From Paenalcaligenes sp021793095 (GTDB taxonomy: Bacteria > Pseudomonadota > Gammaproteobacteria > Burkholderiales > Burkholderiaceae_B), in the NCBI GenBank assembly GCA_027317645.1, contig DAHVQS010000008.1:1-60551 (forward strand): a DNA stretch of 60,551 nt, in the 5' to 3' direction. The notes below the pieces were generated by a model. It was not told where the DNA came from. It made no database searches and was given only the letters and a program-made list of their open reading frames with translations. Numbering within the stretch: the first letter of the stretch is position 1; each line of letters begins with the position of its first letter. This document shows, piece by piece, positions 15,744 through 23,690 of the stretch. Made by a program: the position numbers and the translations under genes.

Positions 15744-15774
15744 TTGTGCATTGCAACAATTCCATAATATGGAA
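15744..15774. promoter_or_regulatory. Operator-like repeats upstream of iclR gene
   Basis: Two adjacent palindromes lie 13-43 bp before the start codon. The first is TTGTGCA / TGCAACAA (15744-15759), close to the repeats before the phasin gene. The second is the perfect TTCCAT-AAT-ATGGAA (15760-15774), of the A/T-plus-GGAA type often bound by IclR-family dimers. Confidence 0.5.
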
Positions 15775-15815
15775 AAATCTCGGCAAAATCAAGCCTGCAC
15801 CACACTTTTAATGAA

Positions 15816-16634
15816 CTAGTTTTTATCCGCCGGCGGCGTCAGTTGCCCCCCTAACCGCAAGACCTCATCACGCAAATACTGCAAGGCCGCGCTACCGTCT
15901 GCAGGGCCCCCTTTGACCCCTAATTCAATATGGGGACGGCCGCCATTTTCTCCGACGCTGGGCAAGCTAAAGGCTTTGACGCCAGGCCAGTGTTGCTCTA
16001 CATACTCTAAAGATGGTGTGATACGCGATTCAGGCAAACCAAAGGCCAAAAAAGAGTGCTCTACCAAATGCTGCTGATGCTGGAGATGCGCAAATTTGTT
16101 ATCAAGCACCCACTCCATCATGGGCCAAGCCATGACCGGAAAACCGGGAGTAAAGGTATGCTGCTGGATATAGAAGCCGGGGATTTTATTAAAAGAGTTG
16201 GGCACAATTTCGGCCCCCTGGGGAAAATGCCCCATTTGTAAGCGCTGTTGGTTTTCCGGCAGCGACATATCACCGCTGCCTCTGCCGCGACGCTCATTGT
16301 CCTGACAAAGCTCGGTAATCAACCGCTCTGCCTCTGGATGCAAGGCCAAAGGCACCCCCAACGCCTCAGCGGCAGCTTGGCGTGTTTGGTCATCGGGGGT
16401 CGCCCCAATGCCCCCACAGCAAAATACAATGTCATCAGTCGCAAAGCTACGCTCTAGACATTGCACGATATGGGCACGCTCGTCGCTGATAATCTCTGCA
16501 GCATGCAGCTGTAGCCCCCGCTCGGCCAAGATCTCTATGCATCGTGAAAAATGCTTGTCCTGGCGGCGACCGGATAAAATCTCATCACCGATAATGATCA
16601 AACGAAACTTAGGCAGATGGATTGGTTGGGTCAT
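15816..16634 (-). CDS. CinA-type molybdopterin-binding domain protein
   Basis: A 272-residue protein with the MoaB/Mog-like fold (MoCF_biosynth) as in the N-terminal half of CinA. Seen motifs are IIIGDEILSGRRQDKH (about 12-27), the FCCGGIGATPDDQTR nucleotide/cofactor loop (about 71-85) and FNKIPGFYI. It lacks the C-terminal CinA deamidase domain, so nicotinamide-nucleotide amidase activity is not expected. The function of such stand-alone proteins is not settled; some are annotated as competence/damage-inducible protein A. The start overlaps the end of the EI24-type gene by 26 bp, indicating co-translation. Confidence 0.82.
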   Translation of the reverse strand: MTQPIHLPKFRLIIIGDEILSGRRQDKHFSRCIEILAERGLQLHAAEIISDERAHIVQCLERSFATDDIVFCCGGIGATPDDQTRQAAAEALGVPLALHPEAERLITELCQDNERRGRGSGDMSLPENQQRLQMGHFPQGAEIVPNSFNKIPGFYIQQHTFTPGFPVMAWPMMEWVLDNKFAHLQHQQHLVEHSFLAFGLPESRITPSLEYVEQHWPGVKAFSLPSVGENGGRPHIELGVKGGPADGSAALQYLRDEVLRLGGQLTPPADKN

Positions 16635-17493
16635 AGGATAACGCCTGTTTGTCTTGGCCTTGGGCAGCTTCGGACGTCGATGCGGTGCCCTCTTGGGGGG
16701 TATACTCGGTGCGCAAACTGCTCAAGGCACGTAACGTAAAATGTGCAAACACCAATGCTGAAAAGACCGGCAAAATAATCCAAAAAAACGGGACTAAGCT
16801 CAATAACGCCATACTGAGCCCAAGCAGCCAATAATCCCAGCGGTAACGCTGAAATATCAGACGCCGCTCGAGAGAGTTAGCATGGGTAGCGATGGCATCT
16901 GCACTAAGAAATCCTTTAAAAGCATACCCCCACCAAAAGATAGGAAGCAATACCGCCAGAGGTGGAATCAACCATAATGGCAAAGTCACTAACCAGCCCA
17001 CACAAAATACGAGGATAACCTTGAGGGCATTGACCATGCTAAAGACCCCTGCATGGCGTCCGGCGCGCACCAAGTCCGGATAGTCGCGACTGCGTAAATG
17101 GGCCACGACAATGGGCATGAGCGCAAATGCCATCACTGCCAACACCAATACAGCAATAAAAGGCAGCACCACCCCCATGGCCAGCACGGTGGCAAAAAAA
17201 CTTTTCAGTGATAACCACCCCATCATCGTGGCCACCCATTCAGAATGAGCAGCCGCATTTTGCAACCACAAATCCGTGTTTTGGACCGCCGCCTGTGTCT
17301 CTAACCAATGCGCGAAATTGGTTTTTAAAGCACCAAAAAACAAAATATAAATCAGCACAAAAGCAGCAAGGCCGACCACGACGGGCAGCAAGATGGCCAA
17401 CAACATACGGGGCTGAAACTGTGAGCGCAGCGCACTCAAATAGCTAAAGGCCACGCGCTCTAGGATGCCCTGTTGTGAAAAATTGGCTTTCAA
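16609..17493 (-). CDS. EI24 domain-containing integral membrane protein
   Basis: A 294-residue inner-membrane protein with about six hydrophobic helices, including LLAILLPVVVGLAAFVLIYI, FIAVLVLAVMAFALMPIVV and WWGYAFKGFLSADAI. The pattern LRSRDYPDLVR before a helix pair and FLSADAIATHANSLERRLIFQRYRW at the end of the membrane core resembles the EI24/CysZ family. CysZ is a sulfate permease, but assignment to sulfate is not supported here by neighbours. The short C-terminal tail (TSEAAQGQDKQAL) is hydrophilic. It overlaps the downstream CinA-like gene. Confidence 0.72.
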   Translation of the reverse strand: MKANFSQQGILERVAFSYLSALRSQFQPRMLLAILLPVVVGLAAFVLIYILFFGALKTNFAHWLETQAAVQNTDLWLQNAAAHSEWVATMMGWLSLKSFFATVLAMGVVLPFIAVLVLAVMAFALMPIVVAHLRSRDYPDLVRAGRHAGVFSMVNALKVILVFCVGWLVTLPLWLIPPLAVLLPIFWWGYAFKGFLSADAIATHANSLERRLIFQRYRWDYWLLGLSMALLSLVPFFWIILPVFSALVFAHFTLRALSSLRTEYTPQEGTASTSEAAQGQDKQALSYDPTNPSA

Positions 17494-17564
17494 GGTTACA
17501 CTCCACTAACAAAAATACAAGTCCGAGCCCTGAGGATCATAAATCAACTATTGCCTTTTTTTCT

Positions 17565-17966
17565 ATGCCATTGCTGTATCCTGAAAAACACGCCACAGAA
17601 TTACAACAACGCCTCAATGACCACCCGGATGCATGGGTATTGGTCTGCTATTGCGCGGCCTGGTGCCGTACGTGTGCGGGCTTTGAGGCAGTGATAGAGC
17701 AATTTGCACAGGCCCACCCGGAAATGATTTGTGTGTGGGTAGACATCGAAGAGCACGAAGACTTGCTCATGGATGATGATCTCGAGGACTTGCCCACCTT
17801 TGCGCTGCAAAAGGGGGCGCACAGCTTTTTTTATGCGCCATTGCCGCCCATGATAGAGCATCTGCAACGCCTCAGCCAACAAGCAGAACAGGGCTTGCTG
17901 CCGGCATTAAGCGCAGAGGACTACCCCTTGTTTAAAACGCTCATGGCAGCCCGCGGTACGCTCTAA
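17565..17966 (+). CDS. Thioredoxin-like protein
   Basis: A 133-residue single-domain protein of the thioredoxin fold. VLVCYCAAWCRTCAGFE carries an active-site CRTC (WCxxC type) near residues 30-35, and DLPTFAL has the cis-proline expected after the second half of the fold. It lacks a signal peptide, so it is probably cytosolic. ATG 17565 is preferred; the frame is open to 17475, but that would overlap the divergent EI24 gene and add an unrelated Ser/Asn-rich stretch. Its stop overlaps the convergent rhlE stop by four bases. CRTC rather than CGPC implies redox properties different from standard thioredoxin. Confidence 0.8.
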   Translation: MPLLYPEKHATELQQRLNDHPDAWVLVCYCAAWCRTCAGFEAVIEQFAQAHPEMICVWVDIEEHEDLLMDDDLEDLPTFALQKGAHSFFYAPLPPMIEHLQRLSQQAEQGLLPALSAEDYPLFKTLMAARGTL

Positions 17967-19396
17967 TTACCGCCTAATAACACACCCACTGAACGACGCC
18001 GGGTCTTTTCAGCGTCATGACTGCTCGACTCTCGCGGCGCATTTGAGTGCCGCTGTGGCTCATAGGGCTGATGGAAAATTGGGTCCTCAGGCTCTTGGCG
18101 GCCACGATGACGGCGCCCCCCTTGAGGGGATGTACCTTGCCGGCTGCCCTGCTCACGCTGTCTGTGCGGCTGGCGATGCCCACGCTGACCGCGTGGCTCG
18201 TCATCGTGCGCGCGCACATCGATGGCCAAGGGTGCTTGGGGAGTGATTTGCTCGCCAATGAGTTTTTGTATCTCTTCGAGCAGGCGTTGCTCTTGTTGCT
18301 CATCGTAGAGAGAATAGGCTTCGCCACTGGCTCCCGCCCGACCCGTGCGCCCGATACGGTGCACATAGTCCTCGGCATTAAAGGGCAATTCAAAATTCAC
18401 TACCGCGCTGACCCCTGCAATATCCAACCCTCGCGCGGCCACATCAGTGGCTACCAATATTGGCGTCTGCTCTTTTTTAAAGCTATCTAAAATGCGCAAA
18501 CGCTCGTTTTGGCTTTTATCGCCGTGAATCGCCTCAGCCGCCAATTGATGACGGGCCAAATAGCGTGCCACACGCTCTGCACCCGCGCGTGTATTGGTAA
18601 AGATAATGGTTTGTGACCAAGACTTTTCCTTGAGCAACTGGACCAATGCCGCCTGCTTGTCGCGACCTCGGACCTTGTATAGACCCTGCGTGACGGTATC
18701 TGCAGTGGTGTTACGGTGGGCCACCTCAATCTCAACAGGATGATTGAGGAAATCACGACTCAAGCGGCGAATCTCACGGCTAAAGGTCGCTGAAAACAAC
18801 AGCCCCTGCCGCTGAGCAGGCAAGGTACGCACAATGCGCGATAAGTCGGGTAAAAAGCCCATATCCAGCATGCGATCCGCCTCATCTAGCACTAAAACAC
18901 CAACCTGTGCCAAGGAAACGTGACGCTGCTCTATGTGGTCCAATAAGCGCCCAGGGGTGGCCACCAATACCTCGCACCCTTGTCTTAGGGCCTCGGTTTG
19001 GCTGTTCATATCGACCCCACCAAACACAACGGTACTGCGCAACGGCGTGTGCTGGCTATATTGCTTCACACTTTGGTAGACCTGATCGGCCAGCTCTCGG
19101 GTGGGGGTCAAAATCAGCGCCCGCACCGGATGGCGCGCCGGAGACATGCTGTGATTAGCCAGCGGCATTAGGCGATGCAATATGGGCAACACAAAGGCTG
19201 CGGTCTTGCCGGTCCCAGTTTGGGCAGCCCCCATCACATCGCGCCCTTGTAGCGCCACAGGAATGGCGCTGGCCTGGATGGGTGTCGGATGTTCGTAACC
19301 CAGGCCATCGATGGCCTTGAGCAAGTCAGGATGTAAACCGAAATCCGAAAACTTTTCTTCTGTCGGGGTCTGTGATGAATTTTCTGTAGAAGTCAT
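17963..19396 (-). CDS. rhlE: DEAD-box ATP-dependent RNA helicase, RhlE type
   Basis: RNA helicase of 477 residues acting in ribosome assembly or RNA decay. In order: Q motif FSDFGLHPDLLKAIDGLGYEHPTPIQ (about 16-41), Walker A AQTGTGKT (about 57-64), PTRELA, TPGRLLD, DEAD in LVLDEADRMLDMGFLPD, SATFS, then the second RecA domain with TRAGAERVARYL, ATDVAARGLDI and HRIGRTGRAG. The C-terminal about 85 residues are Arg/Gln/His-rich (GHRQPHRQREQGSRQ), the basic RNA-binding tail seen in RhlE. Monocistronic, convergent with the thioredoxin-like gene. Confidence 0.94.
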   Translation of the reverse strand: MTSTENSSQTPTEEKFSDFGLHPDLLKAIDGLGYEHPTPIQASAIPVALQGRDVMGAAQTGTGKTAAFVLPILHRLMPLANHSMSPARHPVRALILTPTRELADQVYQSVKQYSQHTPLRSTVVFGGVDMNSQTEALRQGCEVLVATPGRLLDHIEQRHVSLAQVGVLVLDEADRMLDMGFLPDLSRIVRTLPAQRQGLLFSATFSREIRRLSRDFLNHPVEIEVAHRNTTADTVTQGLYKVRGRDKQAALVQLLKEKSWSQTIIFTNTRAGAERVARYLARHQLAAEAIHGDKSQNERLRILDSFKKEQTPILVATDVAARGLDIAGVSAVVNFELPFNAEDYVHRIGRTGRAGASGEAYSLYDEQQEQRLLEEIQKLIGEQITPQAPLAIDVRAHDDEPRGQRGHRQPHRQREQGSRQGTSPQGGRRHRGRQEPEDPIFHQPYEPQRHSNAPRESSSHDAEKTRRRSVGVLLGGN

Positions 19397-19433
19397 TGAT
19401 GTATCAGTGCGGCCTTTTAAATGTCAGCGGAGG

Positions 19434-19763
19434 TTATACCAATAGGGCTCTGAGCACCCAGAAGCAAACCATCCCACCCAACATCAAGTGCAATGCGTTA
19501 CGCGTGCGCATAAAAAGTAAAACTGCCAAGGCGGCGGATACTATTTTTATAATCGCCTCGGTAGTGTAATAGCTGCCAGACAAAGGGAATAGCTCGGGAA
19601 TAATAATGGCGACCAATGCGGCGACAGGCGCAAAACGCAAAGCATGTCGAACCGCCGGTGTCAATGGCAAATGGTCACCAAACAGAAAATAGCCTGCGCG
19701 CGTCAACAGGCTACACAATGCCAATAGTAAAATAGCCCCTAAGATATATGTCTGACTACCCAT
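19434..19763 (-). CDS. azlD: AzlD-type branched-chain amino acid exporter, small subunit
   Basis: A 109-residue protein with four predicted membrane helices; RAGYFLFGDHLPLTPAVRHALRFAPVAALVAIIIPEL is the AzlD family core. AzlD partners AzlC to export branched-chain amino acids or related compounds. Its ATG overlaps the azlC stop (TAATG), so the two are translationally coupled and surely form one complex. Confidence 0.9.
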   Translation of the reverse strand: MGSQTYILGAILLLALCSLLTRAGYFLFGDHLPLTPAVRHALRFAPVAALVAIIIPELFPLSGSYYTTEAIIKIVSAALAVLLFMRTRNALHLMLGGMVCFWVLRALLV

Positions 19764-20506
19764 TATTGTACGCCTTTACGAGCATTTGCTAGTTGTTCTG
19801 CCACCACGCCTGCGACCATACCAGCAAAAACAGAGGCCACCAGCCCTAATCTCAGGGGTAATAACTGCCCTATCCAGGCGGTGCCCGCCGCCACAATCAA
19901 ACAAATCAATAAACCACGCGTACTGACCAAAGGCACTAAAATCGCCAACAAGGCGAGGGTGGCGGCATAGTCTAAGGACCAAGACGGGGGAATAAGACCG
20001 GCAAAATAAATACCTGCTGCTGAAAACAGCTGCCAACTCAGCCAACCGGGGATGATCATGCCCAAAAAATACCACAGCTGATCGTGTGTGCCGCGTTTTT
20101 TGGCCTCGCCATACTGGGCCATAAACAAAGCAAAAGCGACATCACTGGTCAAAAAACCCAGAAATAAACGCTGGCGCCAATTGTAATGACGGAAAAAAGG
20201 CTGCAGCGCGGCCCCAAAAATAATAAACCGTATATTCACTACAAAACCGGCCGCGAAAATTAGCCAAAGCGGTGCTTGCGCCTCAAGCAGTGGCAATGCC
20301 GTCAACTGCGCGGAGCCGGCATAAACCAATAAAGTCATTGATAAGGCTTGTAGCTCGGACATGCCTGACTTAACCATAGCGATGCCGGTCACAAACCCCC
20401 AAATAGAAGTGGCCACCATCGCAGGCAGTACATGCCGCAACCCCAGACCAAAATGCCAGCGCTCTCGCGGTGTCAGATGCCAGCGCCAAAAACTATAATC
20501 CTGCAC
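19763..20506 (-). CDS. azlC: AzlC-type branched-chain amino acid exporter, large subunit
   Basis: A 247-residue membrane protein, with GFVTGIAMVKSGMSELQALSMTLLVYAGSAQLTALPLLEA as the diagnostic AzlC block, then DVAFALFMAQYGE and a C-terminal run of hydrophobic helices. The AzlCD pair is a secondary exporter of Leu/Ile/Val or analogues in the inner membrane. Upstream, 41 bp before the start, is the palindrome ACGACAA-T-TTGTCGT (20547-20561), a candidate operator. There is no Lrp/AsnC regulator gene beside it in this window. Confidence 0.92.
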   Translation of the reverse strand: MQDYSFWRWHLTPRERWHFGLGLRHVLPAMVATSIWGFVTGIAMVKSGMSELQALSMTLLVYAGSAQLTALPLLEAQAPLWLIFAAGFVVNIRFIIFGAALQPFFRHYNWRQRLFLGFLTSDVAFALFMAQYGEAKKRGTHDQLWYFLGMIIPGWLSWQLFSAAGIYFAGLIPPSWSLDYAATLALLAILVPLVSTRGLLICLIVAAGTAWIGQLLPLRLGLVASVFAGMVAGVVAEQLANARKGVQ

Positions 20507-20546
20507 GCAAATACCCTGATTTGTAATAGTGGCTCTATGACAGTCT

Positions 20547-20561
20547 ACGACAATTTGTCGT
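20547..20561. promoter_or_regulatory. Palindromic operator candidate upstream of azlC
   Basis: ACGACAA-T-TTGTCGT: seven-base perfect arms around one base, 41-55 bp before the azlC start codon on the divergent side of a 225-bp intergenic region. No matching site is seen elsewhere in the window. Confidence 0.5.
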
Positions 20562-20731
20562 CTCTCGACAGAAAAGCAACCATACAGTGATCTCCCCGCT
20601 ACATCTATTCTAAAGAGCTTGCTACAATAATACGGCGGTGCAACAACTGCCCGAGACTTATCTGTATTACTGTCTACTTGGCTCTATTTAATCTAGCTAG
20701 CGCCATTTGCTACATGCAAAGGAACAATCAC

Positions 20732-20965
20732 ATGAATCAACCCCACACCAAGGCCATTGATGTAGTGTATGTCGATGAAAGTGACTTGCCCGTATACTGC
20801 CCGGGGCCCAACTCTCCGCTTTGGAGCATGCATCCCCGCGTGTATATTGAAATAGAGACCTCTAAAAAAGCCCAATGTCCCTACTGCGGTGCTCAATACC
20901 AATTACGTCACACCCCCGCGACTGATACGGACAGTGAGGCAGACCATAATATTTCTGCTCCCTGA
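20732..20965 (+). CDS. CHCC-type zinc-finger domain protein
   Basis: A 77-residue protein with the ordered ligands C-x8-H...C-x2-C in YCPGPNSPLWSMHP and AQCPYCGAQY, matching the zf-CHCC family related to a mitochondrial complex I accessory subunit. Small proteins of this family are common in betaproteobacteria; their role is not established. ATG 20732 is chosen because AAAGGAA (20718-20724) lies at good distance; the frame continues upstream to 20678 without a better site. Stands alone, with a long imperfect hairpin following it. Confidence 0.85.
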   Translation: MNQPHTKAIDVVYVDESDLPVYCPGPNSPLWSMHPRVYIEIETSKKAQCPYCGAQYQLRHTPATDTDSEADHNISAP

Positions 20966-20976
20966 TTTTGAGTTTA

Positions 20977-21016
20977 CCTCGGTCATCCAGATGCTTCTGC
21001 ATGGATAAGGCCGAGG
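20977..21016 (+). other. Long interrupted hairpin between zinc-finger gene and yheT-like gene
   Basis: CCTCGG, ATCC and ATGC arms on the left pair in order with GCAT, GGAT and CCGAGG on the right around a TTCT loop, with small internal loops. No T-run follows, so it is not a standard terminator. It ends 28 bp before the next reading frame. Confidence 0.5.
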
Positions 21017-21044
21017 CGATATCTTTGCCCAACCTTTCATTTAT

Positions 21045-22151
21045 TTGCCTTCGTTTGTGACTGCGCGTCTTGATTCTACTGCTTGCCCTACCCCTTTTTG
21101 GTTATCCGGAGGGCATTTACAAACGATTTACAGCGCTTATTGCACCCGCCATCAACGCATCGCTTTTGTGCGCCAACGCGCCAACACTCCCGATGATGAT
21201 TTCATTGATTTCGACTGGGCGGCCCCTGGTTTATTCCCCGAGCGTCTGCGCTCAGGGGCTTTGGTAAAAGCCGACGTTCAGCTGCGCCATACAGCAGCAC
21301 GACGTTGGGGTACCGCCGAGGATTGGGCGCACCTCCCCGACCAAACAAGCACGCGCGCCTTACTGCTACTGCACGGCCTTGAGGGCAGCAGTAAAAGCCA
21401 TTATGCACAGGCCATCGCACAGTATTTTCGTGCCCGCGGTTGGTGTGTGGTCATCGGCCATTTTCGAGGTTGCTCGGGGTTTCCCAACCGAATGGCGCGG
21501 GCGTATTATTCCGGCGACAGCACCGACGTTGATTTTATGCTGCAACACGTGCGCCAACATCTGCCCAACGCACAATGGCATGCGGTGGGCATTTCCATGG
21601 GGGGGAATGCATTACTTAAATATCTGGGCGAGCAAGGCCAAAATGCACGTTGGCTACAGGGTGCTGCCGCCATCTCGGCCCCATTAGATTTAGTGGCCTG
21701 TGGCGAGCAAATATCCAACAGTCTCTCTGGGCGTTTTCTATACAGCCCCCATTTCCTGCGCAGTATGAAGAAAAAAATCTTGGCCAAGACCCGTCGCTAC
21801 CCCGGGCTGGTCGACTATATGCGCCTGAATCAAGCGCGCACGTTGCGCGATTTTGACGATTTATACACCGCTCCGATGCACGGCTATGTCAATGCTCATG
21901 ATTATTGGCGCCAATGCTCTGCGCGCCCCCTGCTCAAGGATATTGGTATCCCTACCTTGATCCTCAACGCACGCAACGACCCCTTTATCCCGGTGTATTC
22001 CCTGCCTCAACCCCGTGAATGCAGTGCGACTATTGTGTTGCACCAACCTAAAACAGGGGGGCATGTCGGCTTTACCACCGGCCATTTCCCTGGTCACTTT
22101 CATTGGTTGCCGCAGCGTATTGCGCAGTTTTTTAATTCTTATAGCGACTGA
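21045..22151 (+). CDS. YheT-family alpha/beta hydrolase
   Basis: A 368-residue alpha/beta-hydrolase of the YheT/UPF0017 group (esterase-like; in vivo substrate unknown). WLSGGHLQTIYS is the family N-terminal signature, LLLLHGLEGSSKSHYAQ the oxyanion loop, GHFRGCSGFPN the next block and HAVGISMGGNALLKYLGEQG the nucleophile elbow G-x-S-x-G. NARNDPFIP and GGHVGF carry the Asp and His of the triad. The start is unclear: TTG 21045 and GTG 21057 are possible and neither has a good ribosome site. Its tail overlaps the convergent protease gene by 20 bp. Confidence 0.85.
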   Translation: MPSFVTARLDSTACPTPFWLSGGHLQTIYSAYCTRHQRIAFVRQRANTPDDDFIDFDWAAPGLFPERLRSGALVKADVQLRHTAARRWGTAEDWAHLPDQTSTRALLLLHGLEGSSKSHYAQAIAQYFRARGWCVVIGHFRGCSGFPNRMARAYYSGDSTDVDFMLQHVRQHLPNAQWHAVGISMGGNALLKYLGEQGQNARWLQGAAAISAPLDLVACGEQISNSLSGRFLYSPHFLRSMKKKILAKTRRYPGLVDYMRLNQARTLRDFDDLYTAPMHGYVNAHDYWRQCSARPLLKDIGIPTLILNARNDPFIPVYSLPQPRECSATIVLHQPKTGGHVGFTTGHFPGHFHWLPQRIAQFFNSYSD

Positions 22152-23673
22152 GCATCTCGCGCTCGCGCTCCATACGATCTTGTAGATCTCGAATCTCAAC
22201 GTCTAATCGCGACTGCTCATAAAAATCATCGCTCATGTTACGCGCTTGGCGCAGCTGTTCTATCGCGACCGGTAAGGCACCTACCCGCTCGTAATACTCT
22301 GCCATCGCCTTGCGGGCGGCAATGGGCTGGCCGACACGCTCGTAGCTTTTAGCAATGCGTTGATACCAGCGGGGCTCATCGGGCCATTCGTCTATACGCG
22401 CCTGTAAAAAACGAATCACCTCATCATCCTGGCCCTGGGCTTGTAGTGCCTCAGTGTAAACCACCGCCAACGCCTGCTGATCAGACCAACGCTGCCATGC
22501 CTTTTGGGCGAGTTGTAATGCTTGCTGAGATTTGTTTTGGGCCATCAGCACCTCGATTTCAAGGATGTCTAAAGCTGCATTTTCTGCTTTGGTACGTGCC
22601 TGTTCAATCAACTGTAGACTGTCTGCGTATTCCTTGCGTTTGAATGCGACAAACGCCTTGCCATAGAGCGCTGCCGCCTGCTCTACGCTGCGATCGCCCT
22701 GGCTTTCTGCATCAAACTGCTGCAAAAGCTCTTGTAAAGGCATCCCGCCACGGGCCTGGACCACACGGGTGGCCGCGCGCACAAACCAGAAATCATCATT
22801 GCTGTAATAAGTATCCTGTCGCGGCGCATTGGCAATGCGGTTTTCAGCATCGGACTGACGCTGTCGGGATAACGGGTGGGTGCTGGCATAAGAGCCACGG
22901 GGCGGCTCATTGAGGCGGGAACTTTGCATCAGCCTCTGAAACATTTTGGCCATGCCCTGAGGGTCATACCCCGCCCTGCTTAGCATTTGAAAGCCAATCC
23001 TATCGGCCTCCTGCTCGGCCTGACGGGAAAAGCCCAGCTGCCGATCAATGGCCGCCGCCTGCCCAAAAGTGGCCACCCCCATCGCTAAATCTGCACTGCC
23101 GGATAAAGCTGCTAACAAGGCCCCCGCCAAAGCAGCCATCATGGCATGACTGGTTTGCGCACTTTGGGTCATCCCACGCGCAACGTGCCGCTGCCCAACG
23201 TGTGCAATTTCGTGTGCTAACACAGAGGCCAGCTCGGCCTCTGTGCGAGAGGTTGCAATCAATCCACTATTAATGCCGATATACCCGCCGGGCAAGGCGA
23301 ACGCATTAATTGAGGGGTCACGTACCGCAAAGACACGGATGGTCTGATTGATATTCACCGGGGCCGCCTCAGCCAAACGCTGCCCCATATCTGTCAAGTA
23401 CTGACGGATATAAATCTCATCAATATAGGTTGGGTCGCGCCGCCCCTCCTCCATGATGGCATCGCCCAGCATGGCCTCGACCTGCGGCGAGAGCTCGGCA
23501 GAAGAGGCCGAACCAATGGCGGGGATACCCACCGGCTGAGCCTGAGCAATCACAGGCTGCCATAACCAAATGGCAGCTGCCAACCACAACAACCAAATGC
23601 GCCCTTCGCGCCCTAAATAACGCAAAAAAGTATTCCGTTTGGGTGCCAAAGTGTGATTTCTTAGGTGTGTCAT
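22132..23673 (-). CDS. M48 family metalloprotease with TPR-like C-terminus (BepA/YfgC type)
   Basis: Periplasmic zinc protease and chaperone-like factor for outer-membrane protein quality control. The 513-residue protein has an N-terminal signal segment ending near AQA (about 45), the zinc motif HEIAH (154-158), EQEADRIGFQML with the third ligand, and a C-terminal half of helical repeats (about 330-500). ATG 23673 (MTHLRNHTL) is chosen; the open frame continues to 23883 but overlaps the CtaG-like gene with Gly/His-rich sequence of no family resemblance. It starts 18 bp past the ctaG-like stop, so they may share a transcript. Its end overlaps yheT. Confidence 0.88.
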   Translation of the reverse strand: MTHLRNHTLAPKRNTFLRYLGREGRIWLLWLAAAIWLWQPVIAQAQPVGIPAIGSASSAELSPQVEAMLGDAIMEEGRRDPTYIDEIYIRQYLTDMGQRLAEAAPVNINQTIRVFAVRDPSINAFALPGGYIGINSGLIATSRTEAELASVLAHEIAHVGQRHVARGMTQSAQTSHAMMAALAGALLAALSGSADLAMGVATFGQAAAIDRQLGFSRQAEQEADRIGFQMLSRAGYDPQGMAKMFQRLMQSSRLNEPPRGSYASTHPLSRQRQSDAENRIANAPRQDTYYSNDDFWFVRAATRVVQARGGMPLQELLQQFDAESQGDRSVEQAAALYGKAFVAFKRKEYADSLQLIEQARTKAENAALDILEIEVLMAQNKSQQALQLAQKAWQRWSDQQALAVVYTEALQAQGQDDEVIRFLQARIDEWPDEPRWYQRIAKSYERVGQPIAARKAMAEYYERVGALPVAIEQLRQARNMSDDFYEQSRLDVEIRDLQDRMEREREMLSRYKN

Positions 23674-23690
23674 GATGCTTTGCACATTAG

